64,000 bases of DNA. Origin: CAIWHR01 sp963836265 (GTDB lineage: Bacteria; Pseudomonadota; Gammaproteobacteria; Burkholderiales; Casimicrobiaceae). The notes beneath the pieces are model-generated. The model searched no databases and was not told where the DNA came from. It worked only from the letters and a program-made list of their open reading frames with translations. Within the stretch, counting starts at the first letter, position 1. Each line of letters starts with the position of its first letter. The translations under genes were made by a program, and so were the position numbers. Shown here in pieces: positions 25,274-34,922 of the stretch. The stretch lies in the NCBI GenBank assembly GCA_963836265.1, contig CAWIIO010000001.1:620001-684000 (forward strand), read 5' to 3'.

Positions 25274-25430
25274 TCGCGAGTCGAAGCCGCCTCCGAACTG
25301 CACACCGCCCCTGTTGCGCGAAGTTAGGATGGCCGCGCTCCGTGCGCGGACCGCGATCGCGAAAGCGCAGGTTGCGGCGAGGCAGACGCTGTTGCAGCAG
25401 CGAGCAGGACGGCGCGACATGTCGAGATAG
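25266..25430 (+). CDS. Small basic protein, third of three overlapping ORFs
   Basis: 54 residues, helical and Ala/Arg-rich (REVRMAALRARTAIAKAQVA). ATG at 25266 preceded by GAGGAAGG. Overlaps the second ORF by 8 bases. No recognised family. The three together form a compact unit of basic - membrane - basic small proteins. Confidence 0.45.
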   Translation: MDDRESKPPPNCTPPLLREVRMAALRARTAIAKAQVAARQTLLQQRAGRRDMSR

Positions 25431-25684
25431 CACCCGCCGCGCGAGTCAGGCAGTCCGCGGAACGGACTCGACGAGGAAGGAAAGTTGACCGAAAACGGCC
25501 AGCCGAATAGATTGGCTGCGCCGCCGGCACTGCGCGTCCGCCGTGGGTCGCCAGCTACCGTCGTTGGGGCAACACGACTGGCGGCGCGACCAAGTGCAGC
25601 AAAGACATCAATGTAGCTGCGAGCGGCCCGAATCGTTGCGCTGCAAATGCCGCCAACGTGGATAATGCGAGGGGAGCACAACCT

Positions 25685-26104
25685 ATGCCCTCGATTTATC
25701 GCCCGAAACACTCGGTTTTCGCGCCCGAGGCCGATGTTAGCCGTAGTGCGCACATCAACACGGACGCGCGCACACCACAGAGCGCGGCTCCCGATGATCA
25801 AACGAGCTGGGTCGGGCGGCGCAAAGCGCAGCCGGTAGAGGTGCTTCTGCCGGCCACTCGACGTTGGCTGGGCACGCTGCCTAATGAAACTCGACCGCGT
25901 GCATTGACAGAGCAGTTTCCGCGCCTCGCCAACCCTATCGCCCTCAACTGGAACAGCCCTAGCGATTGCAGCGCGTTCATTTCCTCTCTCATGCTTGATC
26001 GACGAGGTGGGCGGCGCGGTTTTCCCGGCGACGTGTTACAGGACATCCACAATCTGCGCGTGTACTACACGATCCTGCATCCCTTCCTTGACTGGGATCG
26101 GTGA
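25685..26104 (+). CDS. Conserved hypothetical protein
   Basis: 139 residues from ATG 25685, which has GAGGGGAG upstream; a longer in-frame start exists at 25658. The C-terminal half (LLPATRRWLGTLPNETRPRA, LMLDRRGGRRGFPGDVLQDI) resembles a betaproteobacterial family of unknown function. Just after it a 24-codon frame (GTG 26101, ending RVIGAMGAAK) could be either a tiny gene or a frameshifted continuation. Confidence 0.55.
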   Translation: MPSIYRPKHSVFAPEADVSRSAHINTDARTPQSAAPDDQTSWVGRRKAQPVEVLLPATRRWLGTLPNETRPRALTEQFPRLANPIALNWNSPSDCSAFISSLMLDRRGGRRGFPGDVLQDIHNLRVYYTILHPFLDWDR

Positions 26105-26248
26105 GGCTGCCACGGACGGCGGCGCTGAACGAGGTTCTCGGGCGCGTGATCGGCGCGATGGGCGCGGCCAAGTAGCTGGTTCCGAATCCCGGCGGGCGCT
26201 CGTCCGCGACGTCCGGAGCTGCTCTTGAGGTAACTCTCCGAATTCTAG

Positions 26249-27077
26249 AACCTATCTCAAATTCGCTTCAGGAGCATCGTGATGCTGGCAAGTTCGACGA
26301 AACCCAAGAAATTGCTCACGTAGTACTCCCAGCGAACAACCAGCCGCCGCTTCCACTGTAGCCATGCGAAATAGCGTTCTACCAACCAACGCCGGGCGTA
26401 GCGCCGCAAGCGGCGCCCATCCTGCGTCTTGAGCGTTCGGTTCGAGCGGTGCGGCGAAATCATTTCCACACCTTGTTTCTTCAGCGACTCGTCCAACGCA
26501 TCGCTGTCGTACGCCTTGTCGCCGATTAGGTTCTCCGGCCTCGCCTCGATCATGTAGAAGTCGAAGCTCAACTGCACCAGCGTGACCTCATGATGCTTCG
26601 CCGCATGCGTGCTCACCGACAGCGGCAAACCATGGCGATCAACAATGGCCATGATCTTGACGCCCTTGCCACGGCGCGTGGGACCTCTCGGCGCCTCCAC
26701 CCTTAGCACTGGCAAAGGTCGCATCGATGAAGCACTCGCTCTCGTCAATCTCGCCGCGCTCGCGCAGCTCATTCGCCAAATCCACCAGAATGCCGCGCAG
26801 GATTTCGCGCTCACACCACTGCTGAAAGCGCCGATGCACCGTCTTGTAGTTCGGATAACACTGCCGAAGCATGTGCCACTGCGCGCCGGCGTTCAGAATC
26901 CACAGAACTGCCTCGAGCACTTGCCGCGTCGGCACTGGTCGACGACCCGGCCGTTGCGGCGGAATGTTCCCCTCCGGAAAATGCTCCCGAATGCGTTCCC
27001 ATTGATCATCGCTCAATCGCAGCATCTCTACGATTGTAGGCGACCAATTTCATAGTTCAATGATTTTGAGATGGGTT
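26249..27077 (-). mobile_element. IS5-family element (IS427-like) with CTAG target duplication
   Basis: 829 bases. Ends AACCTATCTCAAATTC (left) and the complement of AACCCATCTCAAAATC (right) are inverted repeats. Both sides are flanked by CTAG (26245-26248 and 27078-27081), a perfect 4-bp target duplication. Carries a two-frame transposase. Confidence 0.92.
26257..27025 (-). CDS. IS5-family transposase, two overlapping frames
   Basis: Frame 1 (27025 to about 26650) encodes MLRLSDDQWERIREHFPEG, then RFQQWCEREILRGILV and the first catalytic Asp in ECFIDATFASAKGGG. Frame 2 (to 26257) encodes GPTRRGKGVKIMAIVDRHGL, the second Asp in LIGDKAYDSDALDE, and the Glu region RRWLVERYFAWLQWKRRL. In this group the two are joined by programmed frameshifting near GGGAERSH/VEAPRGPTRRG. 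Both frames are open, so the copy may be active. Confidence 0.88.
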
Positions 27078-27105
27078 CTAGTCAGTGTTGCGCGAGAACT
27101 CACAG

Positions 27106-27640
27106 TCATCCGAGCAGACCCGTGAGCCAGCGGGCGAAAGCGACCCAGCCCTCGGTGTCGGAAATGACAAGCCGTAACGGCTGCGAAAAGATGACCGCAA
27201 TACCGCCCCACAACGTGACCGGATGCAACCGTCCGCGCGAGCGGAAATCCCAAATCGCGATCGCGACGCTTGTGGCTCTGCGGATTGCGCCGCTCGAATA
27301 CCGCTAGCGGCACGAAGAAAGCGAATAGCGCCATGTCGAACAGCGGAATGGCCAGAAAGTGTAGCGGCGGAACTGGGACATCGACGAATCCCGTTGGCCT
27401 CCGCGCCGCGATCATCGCGCCAAGCGTGCCGAGCACCACCATCGCCGCCGCGAGCCCGACACCGTACGGCCCTAGCTTGCGGTGGAGGTCGACGCGCCCG
27501 CGCGCTGCGAGCGACGCCTGCAGCAGCAGCAATCCAATCCACGCCGAAAATGCCGTTCCGTGGACGTAAAAGATGGGCTCGGATGGCGAATGCCAGTCCG
27601 GAAACGGTGCGATCCGTCACTGCAGAGCCGCATTCGCTCG
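27106..27640 (-). pseudogene. Membrane protein gene, frameshifted and 5'-truncated
   Basis: Minus-strand pieces read DWHSPSEPIFYVHGTAFSAW, RVDLHRKLGPYGVGLAAAMV, LFDMALFAFFVPLAVFERRN and, after a one-base shift near 27255, AIAIWDFRSRGRLHPVTLWG and WVAFARWLTGLLG. Combined they resemble the widespread multi-helix proteins with a Y-x-H-G ... LHR-x-LG pattern. An in-frame TGA lies just upstream of the first piece, and no start is seen. Not functional as written. Confidence 0.6.
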
Positions 27641-27786
27641 GACCGGACCGCGCGCGGGGCTTGGTTTGCGCCTTGCGTCGAATGTCCGCCGTCTCTGAGC
27701 CGGCGCTGGCCGCCGCTAGCGGCAATGATAGGCCGAACTGCTGGCGACCTTCAATTCGCGGAAGGGTCGTCGAGAGCGCGCCCGCG

Positions 27787-29451
27787 TCATCCGAGCGCGA
27801 ACAGGTTGGGCAGACCCATTCGAAAGCGTATCTGGTCAAGGTGCTGCGCGTTGCGCATGGCGACAGGGATGTCGAACTCCCATAGATCGCATGGCGACGC
27901 CGCGACGCCGGACACGGCGAGGATGGCGTTCGTCGCCCGCCGCGCCGCCTCGTTCGCCGCCTCCATCGTGGCAAGGTCGGTGTGGGTACGCACGTAGTCG
28001 GCGGCCAGGAACAGGTTGCCGATCTCTGTGTACGCCTCTGGGCGAGCTGCGAGGGATCCAACACGATTGATCAGCAGCGGCTCGAGGTTGGTTACGGTGC
28101 CCGGATTGGGCAGCCGGATGTCCGGATCGAGGAACCAGTCCACGAGATTGCGATCCTCGAGCCGCATCGGACCGGGAGCGTTGAGCGCCGCCTTCAACTG
28201 CGCCCAGACTTCGTCCTTGATCTCCTCGCGTGAAGTCGCCGCCATCGCCGGCTTCCCGTTGAAATTCCCGGGTGCCGTCCAGTTCGAGATGTCGACGGAG
28301 AGGATTCCGCCCACCCGCCCATTGCCGTACTCCGATAAGTCGTAACCGCGCCAGAACTGTCGCTGCGAGATTGACGTGAGCGCCCAGTTCGAGTCGAGGT
28401 AGATCGCGTGTCCGTCGGTGAGCGGTTCGTCGGTCTCGAGGTAGAACTGGATGCCGTTCATCCACTCGGTACGAAGCTCGCCGAGTCGTGCGAGCGACGG
28501 TGCCGCCCGGACCAGCTCAAACGTGACCAGTTCCTGCATGATCTCCACCGGCATTGCCGCGACATGGAAATCCGCGACCACTTCTTCGAGTTGCCCGTTG
28601 CGCTCGACCGAGATGCTGCGAAGCCGGTCGCCCGCCAGGTTGAACGAGCGCACGGTGGCGTTCGGCACGAGTGACACGCCAAGCCGGTCCGTCAAGTGCT
28701 TGCACCAGGGATCGATCCACACGTCGTTGGTCGGCCCGTTCAGCAGTCGATCGAATGTGCGTCCCGGAACGAGGAGCCCGTAGAAAAGCTGCAACAGGAT
28801 GCGACCCACGGTACGCGTGCTGCTCTCCTCGGCGCGCATCGCAACAAGCGAACGGGTCAGTCCCTGCCCGAGGTATTTGCGATAGTTCTCGGAACGCCCG
28901 TCCGCCTCGATGAAGTTCCAGAACGCGATCTGCTCATATTCTTCCTGATAGCGCTCCTCGCAACTTGTTGCCAGCACCAGCAGCCGCGTGACGAAGAACG
29001 CGATCTCGTCATGCGGAATGTCTAGATTGTCGAACAGCGCGAGGAAGGCGGTCCGGAAATCATCCAAGGTTTCCGGGAATCGAGCGACCCAGACTGGATC
29101 GAACTTGCCGTGGCGCGCAAGCAGGATCCGCGTGGCGAGCACCAGGTTGTCACGGCAATAGGCGCCACTCGCGCCGAAGGGAATTCGACTCATGGTGTCG
29201 GTCACATGCTTGTAGAACCCCGGGAAGAAGCGGAAACCGTGCTCTCCCGGAAGGTCCTTGCGTCCGGCGATGCCGCTGCCGGCAACCGACAAACTGCGAG
29301 CCTTCCCGCCGAACACGGCATTGCGCTCGTACACCATCACCGCAAATCCGCGTTCGGCCAGCTCATGCGCCGCGCTGAGCCCGCCCACGCCGCCGCCGAG
29401 GATCGCTACCGAATGCTTCGCTGGCACGGATTCGCCCTTTCGTTTGCACAA
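27787..29451 (-). CDS. FAD-dependent amine-oxidase/desaturase-like oxidoreductase
   Basis: 554 residues. N-terminal FAD motif SVAILGGGVGGLSAAHELAE followed by the Glu-containing VMVYERNAVFGGKARS, the mark of the phytoene desaturase / hydroxysqualene dehydroxylase-like group. The C-terminal FAD-contacting segment IGNLFLAADYVRTHTDLATM and the HGFRFFPGFYKHV substrate-side motif are present. The most likely start is ATG 29451; a GTG shortly after (VPAKHSV) is also possible. Substrate unknown. It lies between two membrane-protein genes on the same strand. Confidence 0.82.
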   Translation of the reverse strand: MCKRKGESVPAKHSVAILGGGVGGLSAAHELAERGFAVMVYERNAVFGGKARSLSVAGSGIAGRKDLPGEHGFRFFPGFYKHVTDTMSRIPFGASGAYCRDNLVLATRILLARHGKFDPVWVARFPETLDDFRTAFLALFDNLDIPHDEIAFFVTRLLVLATSCEERYQEEYEQIAFWNFIEADGRSENYRKYLGQGLTRSLVAMRAEESSTRTVGRILLQLFYGLLVPGRTFDRLLNGPTNDVWIDPWCKHLTDRLGVSLVPNATVRSFNLAGDRLRSISVERNGQLEEVVADFHVAAMPVEIMQELVTFELVRAAPSLARLGELRTEWMNGIQFYLETDEPLTDGHAIYLDSNWALTSISQRQFWRGYDLSEYGNGRVGGILSVDISNWTAPGNFNGKPAMAATSREEIKDEVWAQLKAALNAPGPMRLEDRNLVDWFLDPDIRLPNPGTVTNLEPLLINRVGSLAARPEAYTEIGNLFLAADYVRTHTDLATMEAANEAARRATNAILAVSGVAASPCDLWEFDIPVAMRNAQHLDQIRFRMGLPNLFALG

Positions 29452-29561
29452 CCACTACGTCGGTCATGGCCGGTGTAATCGTACAACGGTCGCAGACCCT
29501 TTTTGGAAAACAATGAGCGCCGAAGACTTGCTCGACCGTGAGAACTGGGCGAGCGGGACGA

Positions 29562-30002
29562 TCAAGCTGCGCTCGCTTGCGCGGCCGGCGAGGCAGGCTC
29601 TCTCGCCTGCCGATAGCCGCGCAGCAAGATCACCACGCCGATGAAGTTGAGAAACGGCGGTGGTATCAGCACCCACCAGCCAAGCGTTGTCAGCGACGGT
29701 ACGGCCAGGATGTACGAAACATCGGTGAAAAGATCGGAAAGCCGCACGCCCGCGACGATCGGCAACCAGATCGGTTGTTTCCGCCAGCGCCACAGCGCGA
29801 TGGCTTGCGCGAGGGCGAACGCCGCCCACTGGCCGCCTGAGCGGCGCAGGAATGCGACATCCAGGCTGGCGGGCGCGGCATGGTGAAACAGCCGGAACCA
29901 GACGTCGGGCGCAAGCCAGGACATGAGGAAGATGATCGAATCTTCTAGCAACGCCCCCCAAAGGAAAATCAGGATGAGCGCTTTGAGCGGCTGCTTGATC
30001 AT
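29562..30002 (-). CDS. Multi-span membrane protein of unknown function
   Basis: 146 residues with about four helices (LILIFLWGALLEDSIIFLMS, WAAFALAQAIALW, FTDVSYILAVPSLTTLGWWV, FLNFIGVVILLRGY). Upstream neighbour of the FAD oxidoreductase on the same strand, 110 bases away; it may be its membrane partner. No recognised family. Confidence 0.6.
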   Translation of the reverse strand: MIKQPLKALILIFLWGALLEDSIIFLMSWLAPDVWFRLFHHAAPASLDVAFLRRSGGQWAAFALAQAIALWRWRKQPIWLPIVAGVRLSDLFTDVSYILAVPSLTTLGWWVLIPPPFLNFIGVVILLRGYRQAREPASPAAQASAA

Positions 30003-30450
30003 GAGGAGTACCTCGTTGGCCCACTGAAGCTATGCGCCTCGGCGCCGACGTCGGCCACGAGGTTGGTCCCTCTTGCGGCAAGGTTAAGCGTACGCCACGC
30101 AATTCGTCCCGACGACATCGTGCGTCGGGCTCCGATCATATTCGCATTCGCTTGCCGACAACCACATCGCGCGGAGCAACCTGGGCGGCAGCGTCGACCG
30201 TCTGCAGTTGGTTCGACTCCCGTCAAATCGTTGCCGATCCCATTCGGCAGAGAACGACCGAGGCTGTGCGGAAACGTTAAATCTGCGTGACCATGCCGCG
30301 TTAGCACGCGTGGAAGCGTTTGGGACAGCCGGTGCCACGCTGTGTGCAACCGCGCCGGCTGAGGATTTTATCGAGGTCGTATCGAAAGTTGTGCTGCAGA
30401 TGCGCTTGGCAGTTCTTTCTGCGCGGTCTATCGCACGAGAATAGAGGGGC

Positions 30451-31014
30451 TCATGCCCTTATCGCCTGCATCAGCGGTCCGATGCCCAGGATCCGCATCA
30501 CGCGTTTGAGGTTGTAGGCCAGCACATGCAGACTCATCTCGGTACTGACGCGAGGCAGCCGCTTGGTCAGGAAATGGGTCGCGCCCATCCAGGCTTTGAG
30601 CGTGCCGAAAGGATGTTCGACGGTTTGCCGCCGTAGCTTCATGGCATCGGGCTGGTGGTCGAGGCGCTCCTGCATCGCCTCGAGCACGGCCTCGTGCTCC
30701 CAGCGCGCGATGCGCCGGTAGATGCTCGTCGTGCATTGCGCTTTGAGCGGACACTTGGGACAAGCCGAAGACCAGTACTTGTGCAGGGTCATGCCGTTCT
30801 CGATGGTGGTAAAGCGCCGGATGGCGCGTTGGCCGGCCGGGCAGCGGTACTCATCGTCTTCGGCGATGTAAACAAAGTCACGCTTGTCGAAGCGACCATC
30901 GGCCTTGCTGTTGGAGGTCAGCGACTTGGGCACCAGCGGGGTCATGCCGGCCCGGTCGCAATCCAGAATCTCTTCGCCTTTGAAGTAGCCGCGATCAGCA
31001 ACGACGGTCAGCTC
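30451..31014 (-). pseudogene. IS1182 transposase, C-terminal piece (copy B)
   Basis: Carries the second catalytic Asp segment VADRGYFKGEEI (its first codons) and the whole Glu-containing C-terminus (VEHPFGTLKAWMGATHFL). Split from its N-terminal piece at 33869 by the IS3 insertion; cannot be made as one protein. Confidence 0.88.
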
Positions 31015-31044
31015 TGACCTTGCCTCGATTTGACGTACACCAGG

Positions 31045-31912
31045 CTATGCAGCCATGAGCCGCGATTCCATGCGTGCCGGGATCTCGTACCCGATCGACG
31101 AGTGGAAGCGTCGATGATTGTAGAAGCCTTCGATCCAGTCAACGATGTCGAGGCGCGCCTGGGCCCGGGTTTGGTATCGAAGTTGATAGATGCGTTCGAC
31201 TTTCAACGTCTTGAAGAAGCTCTCCATCGGCGCATTGAGTGTCCCAACAGTTGGCGTTGCGGCTCATCGACTGCAGCATTCGGAAATCGGCAATCAGCTT
31301 GCGGTGGCGAACGCTCGCGTATTGGCTGCCACGGTCGGAGTGCATGATCAGTCCCGGCCCCGGCTTACGTCGCCAATAGGCCGCCTGCAACGCGTGGCAG
31401 ACCAGTTCAGCGTGCAGTCGTGCACTCATCGACCAGCCCACAACGCGGCGACTGGCCAGATCCATCACGATCGCGAGATACAACCAGCCCTCGAGCGTGC
31501 TGATATACGTGATGTCGGAGACCCAGGCACGATTGATGTTCCAGCCATCGAAGCGGCGACCGAGGACGTTGGGCGCCACTGGCTGGCGGTGGTTGGATTC
31601 CGTCGTCACCCGATAAGGGCGCTTGTAGGCCGGTCGCAGTGCTTGCCGTTGCAGGCTGCGGCGAACCCGCTCCGGACCGACATGCAGGCCTTGCTCGCGC
31701 AGCCCGCGAACGATGCGCGGACGCCCATAGCTGCCTTTGCTCGCCGCGTGCAGCGCCGCCACCTGTGCATCCAGCCGCGCATTGGCCTGCGCACGGACAC
31801 TCAGCGGACGACGCCGCCATTGCAGATAGCCGGTACGCGACACCTCCAGCAGTCGGCACATGCGGCTCGCCGAATAGTCGTCGCGATGCTGCTCGATCCA
31901 GGCGTATCTCAC
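31045..31912 (-). pseudogene. IS3 OrfB transposase, frameshifted
   Basis: GTG start at 31912 after the OrfA ending AAYFAKESR. It carries HTH_21-like KGSYGRPRIVRGLREQG, the first Asp in AWVSDITYISTLEGWLYLAI and the second in LIMHSDRGSQYAS. At about 31245 four extra bases (ACTC) break the frame between SMSRNANCWD and APMESFFKTLKVERIY, which holds the catalytic Glu. Inactive as written. Confidence 0.85.
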
Positions 31913-31945
31913 CGCGACTCCTTCGCGAAATACGCCGCCGCTTTC

Positions 31946-33295
31946 CTAAGAAACACCCGCGACCTGCTGCAAGGTATAACCGAATTCCGCCGCCCGTCGA
32001 TGGAGATGCTTGATGACACGCTCGCGATATCTGCGCTCGTATTGATCGGCACCCAGATCTCGGTAATCCCTGCCGAAGCGCATGGCGTTGTAGAACAGAA
32101 TAGCGATCTTTCGCGCCGTCGCGGTTACCGCCTTGGCCTTTCCGATGCGGGCAGCGAGCCTGCGATAGAATGCGCCGAGTGCGGTGCTGGTCCGTCCGAC
32201 CGTGACCGCTGCCAAGCGCAGATGCGCGGCTAATCGGTTGGTCGTTTTCCGTGTCCGTGCCGACAGCACCTTGCCGCCGCTGATCTTGCAGCCCGGCGCA
32301 AGTGTCAGCCATGAGGCGAAATGCTTGGCCGAAGGCCACTTGCTCAAATCAGTGCCACATTCTCCGATTAGGCGCAGCGCCAAGTGTGGACCGATGCCGT
32401 GGATCTGCGTCAAATCGAGTCCGGTCAGTTGGTACAGCACCGGACGAAGGTCGAAGTTGAGGTCGCTGGGCTGCTTCGTTCGATGGCGTGGCTGGGGCAG
32501 CGGCGTGGCGGGGTTGGGTTTGCCGGCCGTCAGCGCGGCCAAGACTTGCTCGATCTGCGCATCGCACTCATCGATCCGTGACTGGTAGAAGTCATACAAC
32601 GCCAATGCTTGTCTGAGCGCAAAAACATGCTCCGGCTGATAATTGCCGGTAAGTGCGCCACGAATGGTCTCCGTACTCGCCTTGCAGCGCACGTCGCGCA
32701 TGGCGGCCAACACTTCCAGATCTCTTTCGCCGCTGACAATCGCGCGAATGATCTTCATGCCCGTGACGCCGGTCACATCACTGACGACATGGTGCAACTG
32801 CAGGTTCATGAAGGTCAGCGCCTTCTGCATGTGTTGGATGTGGGCGGCTGCGTAGTCGACAAGTCGCTCTCGAAGCCGCAGATAGACCCGGAGCGCGGCA
32901 ATGTCGCGTCCTGGACGGAAACTGGCCCGCAACAGTCCGCACGCATGTAGCCGCTGCAGCCATTGCGCATCATTCACATCGCTCTTGCGACCCGGCACCG
33001 CTCTCGCCTCGCGCGCATTGGCCAAGATCACGTCGAGGCCACGGCTCTCCAGCACTTCGAATGCCGGTACCCAATAGACCCCGGTCGATTCCATTGCCAC
33101 CGTCGTTATGCCAAGAGCGATCAGCCAGTCCGCCATTCGCACAAGATCAGCAGTGAAGGCTTGGAAGGTCTGTACCGGTTCATCGGTCAGATTCGGTGCA
33201 ACCGCCACGACGTGAAATCGCGAACCGATGTCTATTCCGGCCGCTCGCGCATGCACCACTGGCAATCCCGACTGCGTGCTCACATTCTTCGACAT
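31946..33295 (-). CDS. IS110-family transposase
   Basis: 449 residues. ATG 33295 has AAGGAGG at 33301-33307. N-terminal RuvC-like DEDD domain: GIDIGSRFHVVAV (Asp), ESTGVYW (Glu), GRKSDVNDAQWLQRLHACGL (Asp-x-x-Asp). C-terminal Tnp_20 domain LTQIHGIGPHLALRLIGECG with the downstream catalytic Ser region (SWLTLAPGCKISGGKVLSAR). Intact. It is a serine recombinase guided by an RNA from the element's non-coding end. Confidence 0.92.
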   Translation of the reverse strand: MSKNVSTQSGLPVVHARAAGIDIGSRFHVVAVAPNLTDEPVQTFQAFTADLVRMADWLIALGITTVAMESTGVYWVPAFEVLESRGLDVILANAREARAVPGRKSDVNDAQWLQRLHACGLLRASFRPGRDIAALRVYLRLRERLVDYAAAHIQHMQKALTFMNLQLHHVVSDVTGVTGMKIIRAIVSGERDLEVLAAMRDVRCKASTETIRGALTGNYQPEHVFALRQALALYDFYQSRIDECDAQIEQVLAALTAGKPNPATPLPQPRHRTKQPSDLNFDLRPVLYQLTGLDLTQIHGIGPHLALRLIGECGTDLSKWPSAKHFASWLTLAPGCKISGGKVLSARTRKTTNRLAAHLRLAAVTVGRTSTALGAFYRRLAARIGKAKAVTATARKIAILFYNAMRFGRDYRDLGADQYERRYRERVIKHLHRRAAEFGYTLQQVAGVS

Positions 33296-33523
33296 CTCAT
33301 CCTCCTTCCGGTTGAGCGCGTCGGACGGGGACTCGGAATCGATCACTTTCCTAAACGGGGTCACTCATCGTGCCACCACAGTTGGGTCCGTAGCTTCCCC
33401 TGGGCCAGGTTTTTTGACGGGGACGATGCCTCCAAAAAGCATGCGACCACTCTCCGAACGCCCGCCCAGTGTAGGTGCCGGGTGTTTCTACGCATAGGGG
33501 CGCGGAAAGCCGCGAGGGCGGTT
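33296..33523 (-). ncRNA. Candidate bridge RNA region of the IS110 element
   Basis: About 228 bases of non-coding sequence between the element's edge and the transposase start. IS110 elements with long 5' non-coding ends are known to encode a structured bridge (seek) RNA there. Short complementary runs are visible (GCGGAAAGCCGCGAG), but no full fold was derived. Inference from family knowledge. Confidence 0.4.
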
Positions 33524-33805
33524 TTTTACGATCTCCAGGTCAAGCTTGGCGCTCGCCAGCTCACGCCGCAGTCGCGCATTCTCGGCTTCCAGCTCCGAGA
33601 CCGGACGCTTGACCGGCGCTGCCGCGCGCTCGACTGGATCTGACGATCCTTCGCGAGTCCGCCGAACCCAATTCGTCATGGTCGACTGCGGAATTCCCAG
33701 CCGTTTCGCCGCCGCATTGCCCCCTGTCGACAACGCCAACCTGACCGCCTCAGTCTTGAACTCGTCCGTGTACCGCCGATTCGGAACCGACTCCTTCTTT
33801 CCCAT
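33488..33805 (-). pseudogene. IS3 OrfA, 3' end replaced by IS110 insertion
   Basis: Helix-turn-helix (RRYTDEFKTEAVRLALSTGG, GIPQSTMTNWVRR) and leucine-zipper-like VSELEAENARLRRELASAKL are intact. The last codons run into IS110 sequence and end as RPRGFPRPYA where the IS3 end should be KAAAYFAKESR. Confidence 0.82.
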
Positions 33806-33868
33806 CTCGCCCTCCGTTCATCAGAAAGTTACCAACATTCTGATGTACGTGAAACCGGGGCAGGGTCA

Positions 33869-34744
33869 CTCTTCCTTTCCCGTCGCGCTGCGCGCCTGCG
33901 TGGCCATCGCGAACAGCTGGGTGCGGTCATGGCCGACGTTGGTAACTTCGTGAGCCACGATCAGGTGGTGCTTGGTATCGACCGCGGTCTGCACGTTGTA
34001 GCCGACGATGCCGGTGCCTCGGCCACTGGTGGCCATCGAGCGCGCATCTGGATCGGTCAGCGAGACTTGCCCGTCAGGTGCTTCCCGTAGTTGCTGGCCA
34101 ATCTGTTTCAGGGGCTCCATGTGCGCCTTGACCGAGGCGACCTTCTCCTTGAGCCGCGAAACTCGGCCTTCCGTGACGAGGGTCGGGTCCCGATCCGCGC
34201 GGTCGAGCTCGGCCAGATAGCGGCCGATGCTTTCCTCCAGCTGATCCATCCGCTTCTTGAGCTTGTGGTCAGTGAAGTTCTTATCGCGGTTGTTGACCGC
34301 CTTGAACTTGCTGCCGTCGATCGCCACAATCGCTTCGGAGAACAGCTCGAGTCGGCGGCACAGTACGATAAATTCGCGGCAGACGTTACGGATCGCTTTA
34401 CCGTTGTCCTTGCGGAAGTCGGCGACGGTCTTGAAGTCCGGCGTCAAGCGACCGGTCAGCCACATCAGCTCGACGTTGCGCTGCGTCTCGCGTTCCAGGC
34501 GCCGGCTCGACTGCAGGCGGTTGAGATATCCATAGACGTAAATCTTCAACAGCACCGCCGGGTGGTACGCCGGACGCCCGGTGTCCGCCGGCGCCACGCC
34601 CTCGAAGCCAAGACCCGTCAGATCCAGCTCGTCGATGAAGACATCGATCACCCGAACCAGGTTGTCCTCACCGACATAGTCATCGAGACACTCGGGCAGC
34701 AAAGTCACCTGGCTTCGGTCATCACCTTCGATGAATCGCTTCAT
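33869..34744 (-). pseudogene. IS1182 transposase, N-terminal piece (copy B)
   Basis: 292 residues identical in style to copy A from MKRFIEGDDRSQVTLLPECL through AIVAIDGSKFKAV, ending in TQARSATGKEE where the IS3 element begins. Confidence 0.88.
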
Positions 34745-34922
34745 GTCGCCGCTCCGAAGAATCTACCTTCTTCACTATAGGCAACATTCGCGTTTTCACA
34801 CACCCTCGACCCGAAGCTGCCTGAGGATAGTAAGCATAGCGGCCGGTCGGCCTTGCCCAAGCGATCCTTGTATCATCTTGGGGACCGCGAATTGCGCATC
34901 GATTGATTGTGGGCGGCGGCGG

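Larger units (their letters stand above)
31945..33523 (-). mobile_element. IS110-family element inserted in IS3 OrfA
   Basis: It splits IS3 OrfA between EIVK and KAAAYFAKESR. Near-terminal inverted repeats are seen: CTAAGAAACACCCGCGACC on the left and the complement of GGTGCCGGGTGTTTCTA on the right, the latter about 33 bases inside the deduced right edge. The exact right boundary is therefore uncertain. No target duplication, as usual for the family. Confidence 0.82.
31015..33868 (-). mobile_element. IS3-family element inserted in IS1182 copy B
   Basis: Ends TGACCTTGCCTCGATTTGAC and TGACCCTGCCCCGGTTTCAC form inverted repeats. The host sequence has a perfect 3-bp duplication CTC (31012-31014 and 33869-33871), and removing the element restores copy A's sequence. 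Without its own IS110 insertion it would be about 1275 bases, normal for IS3. Confidence 0.92.
30259..34808 (-). mobile_element. IS1182-type element, copy B, interrupted by nested insertions
   Basis: Outer ends are the same as copy A. The span is 4550 bases; removing the IS3 element and one CTC duplicate (2857 bases) leaves 1693, exactly the length of copy A. Only a few base differences from copy A were noticed (e.g. HMEHLK versus HMEPLK). Confidence 0.9.

Noticed and set aside
27078..28064. Long minus-strand frame overlapping the FAD oxidoreductase and the membrane pseudogene
   Set aside because: No motif, Arg/Ser-rich; the other frames carry the recognisable proteins.
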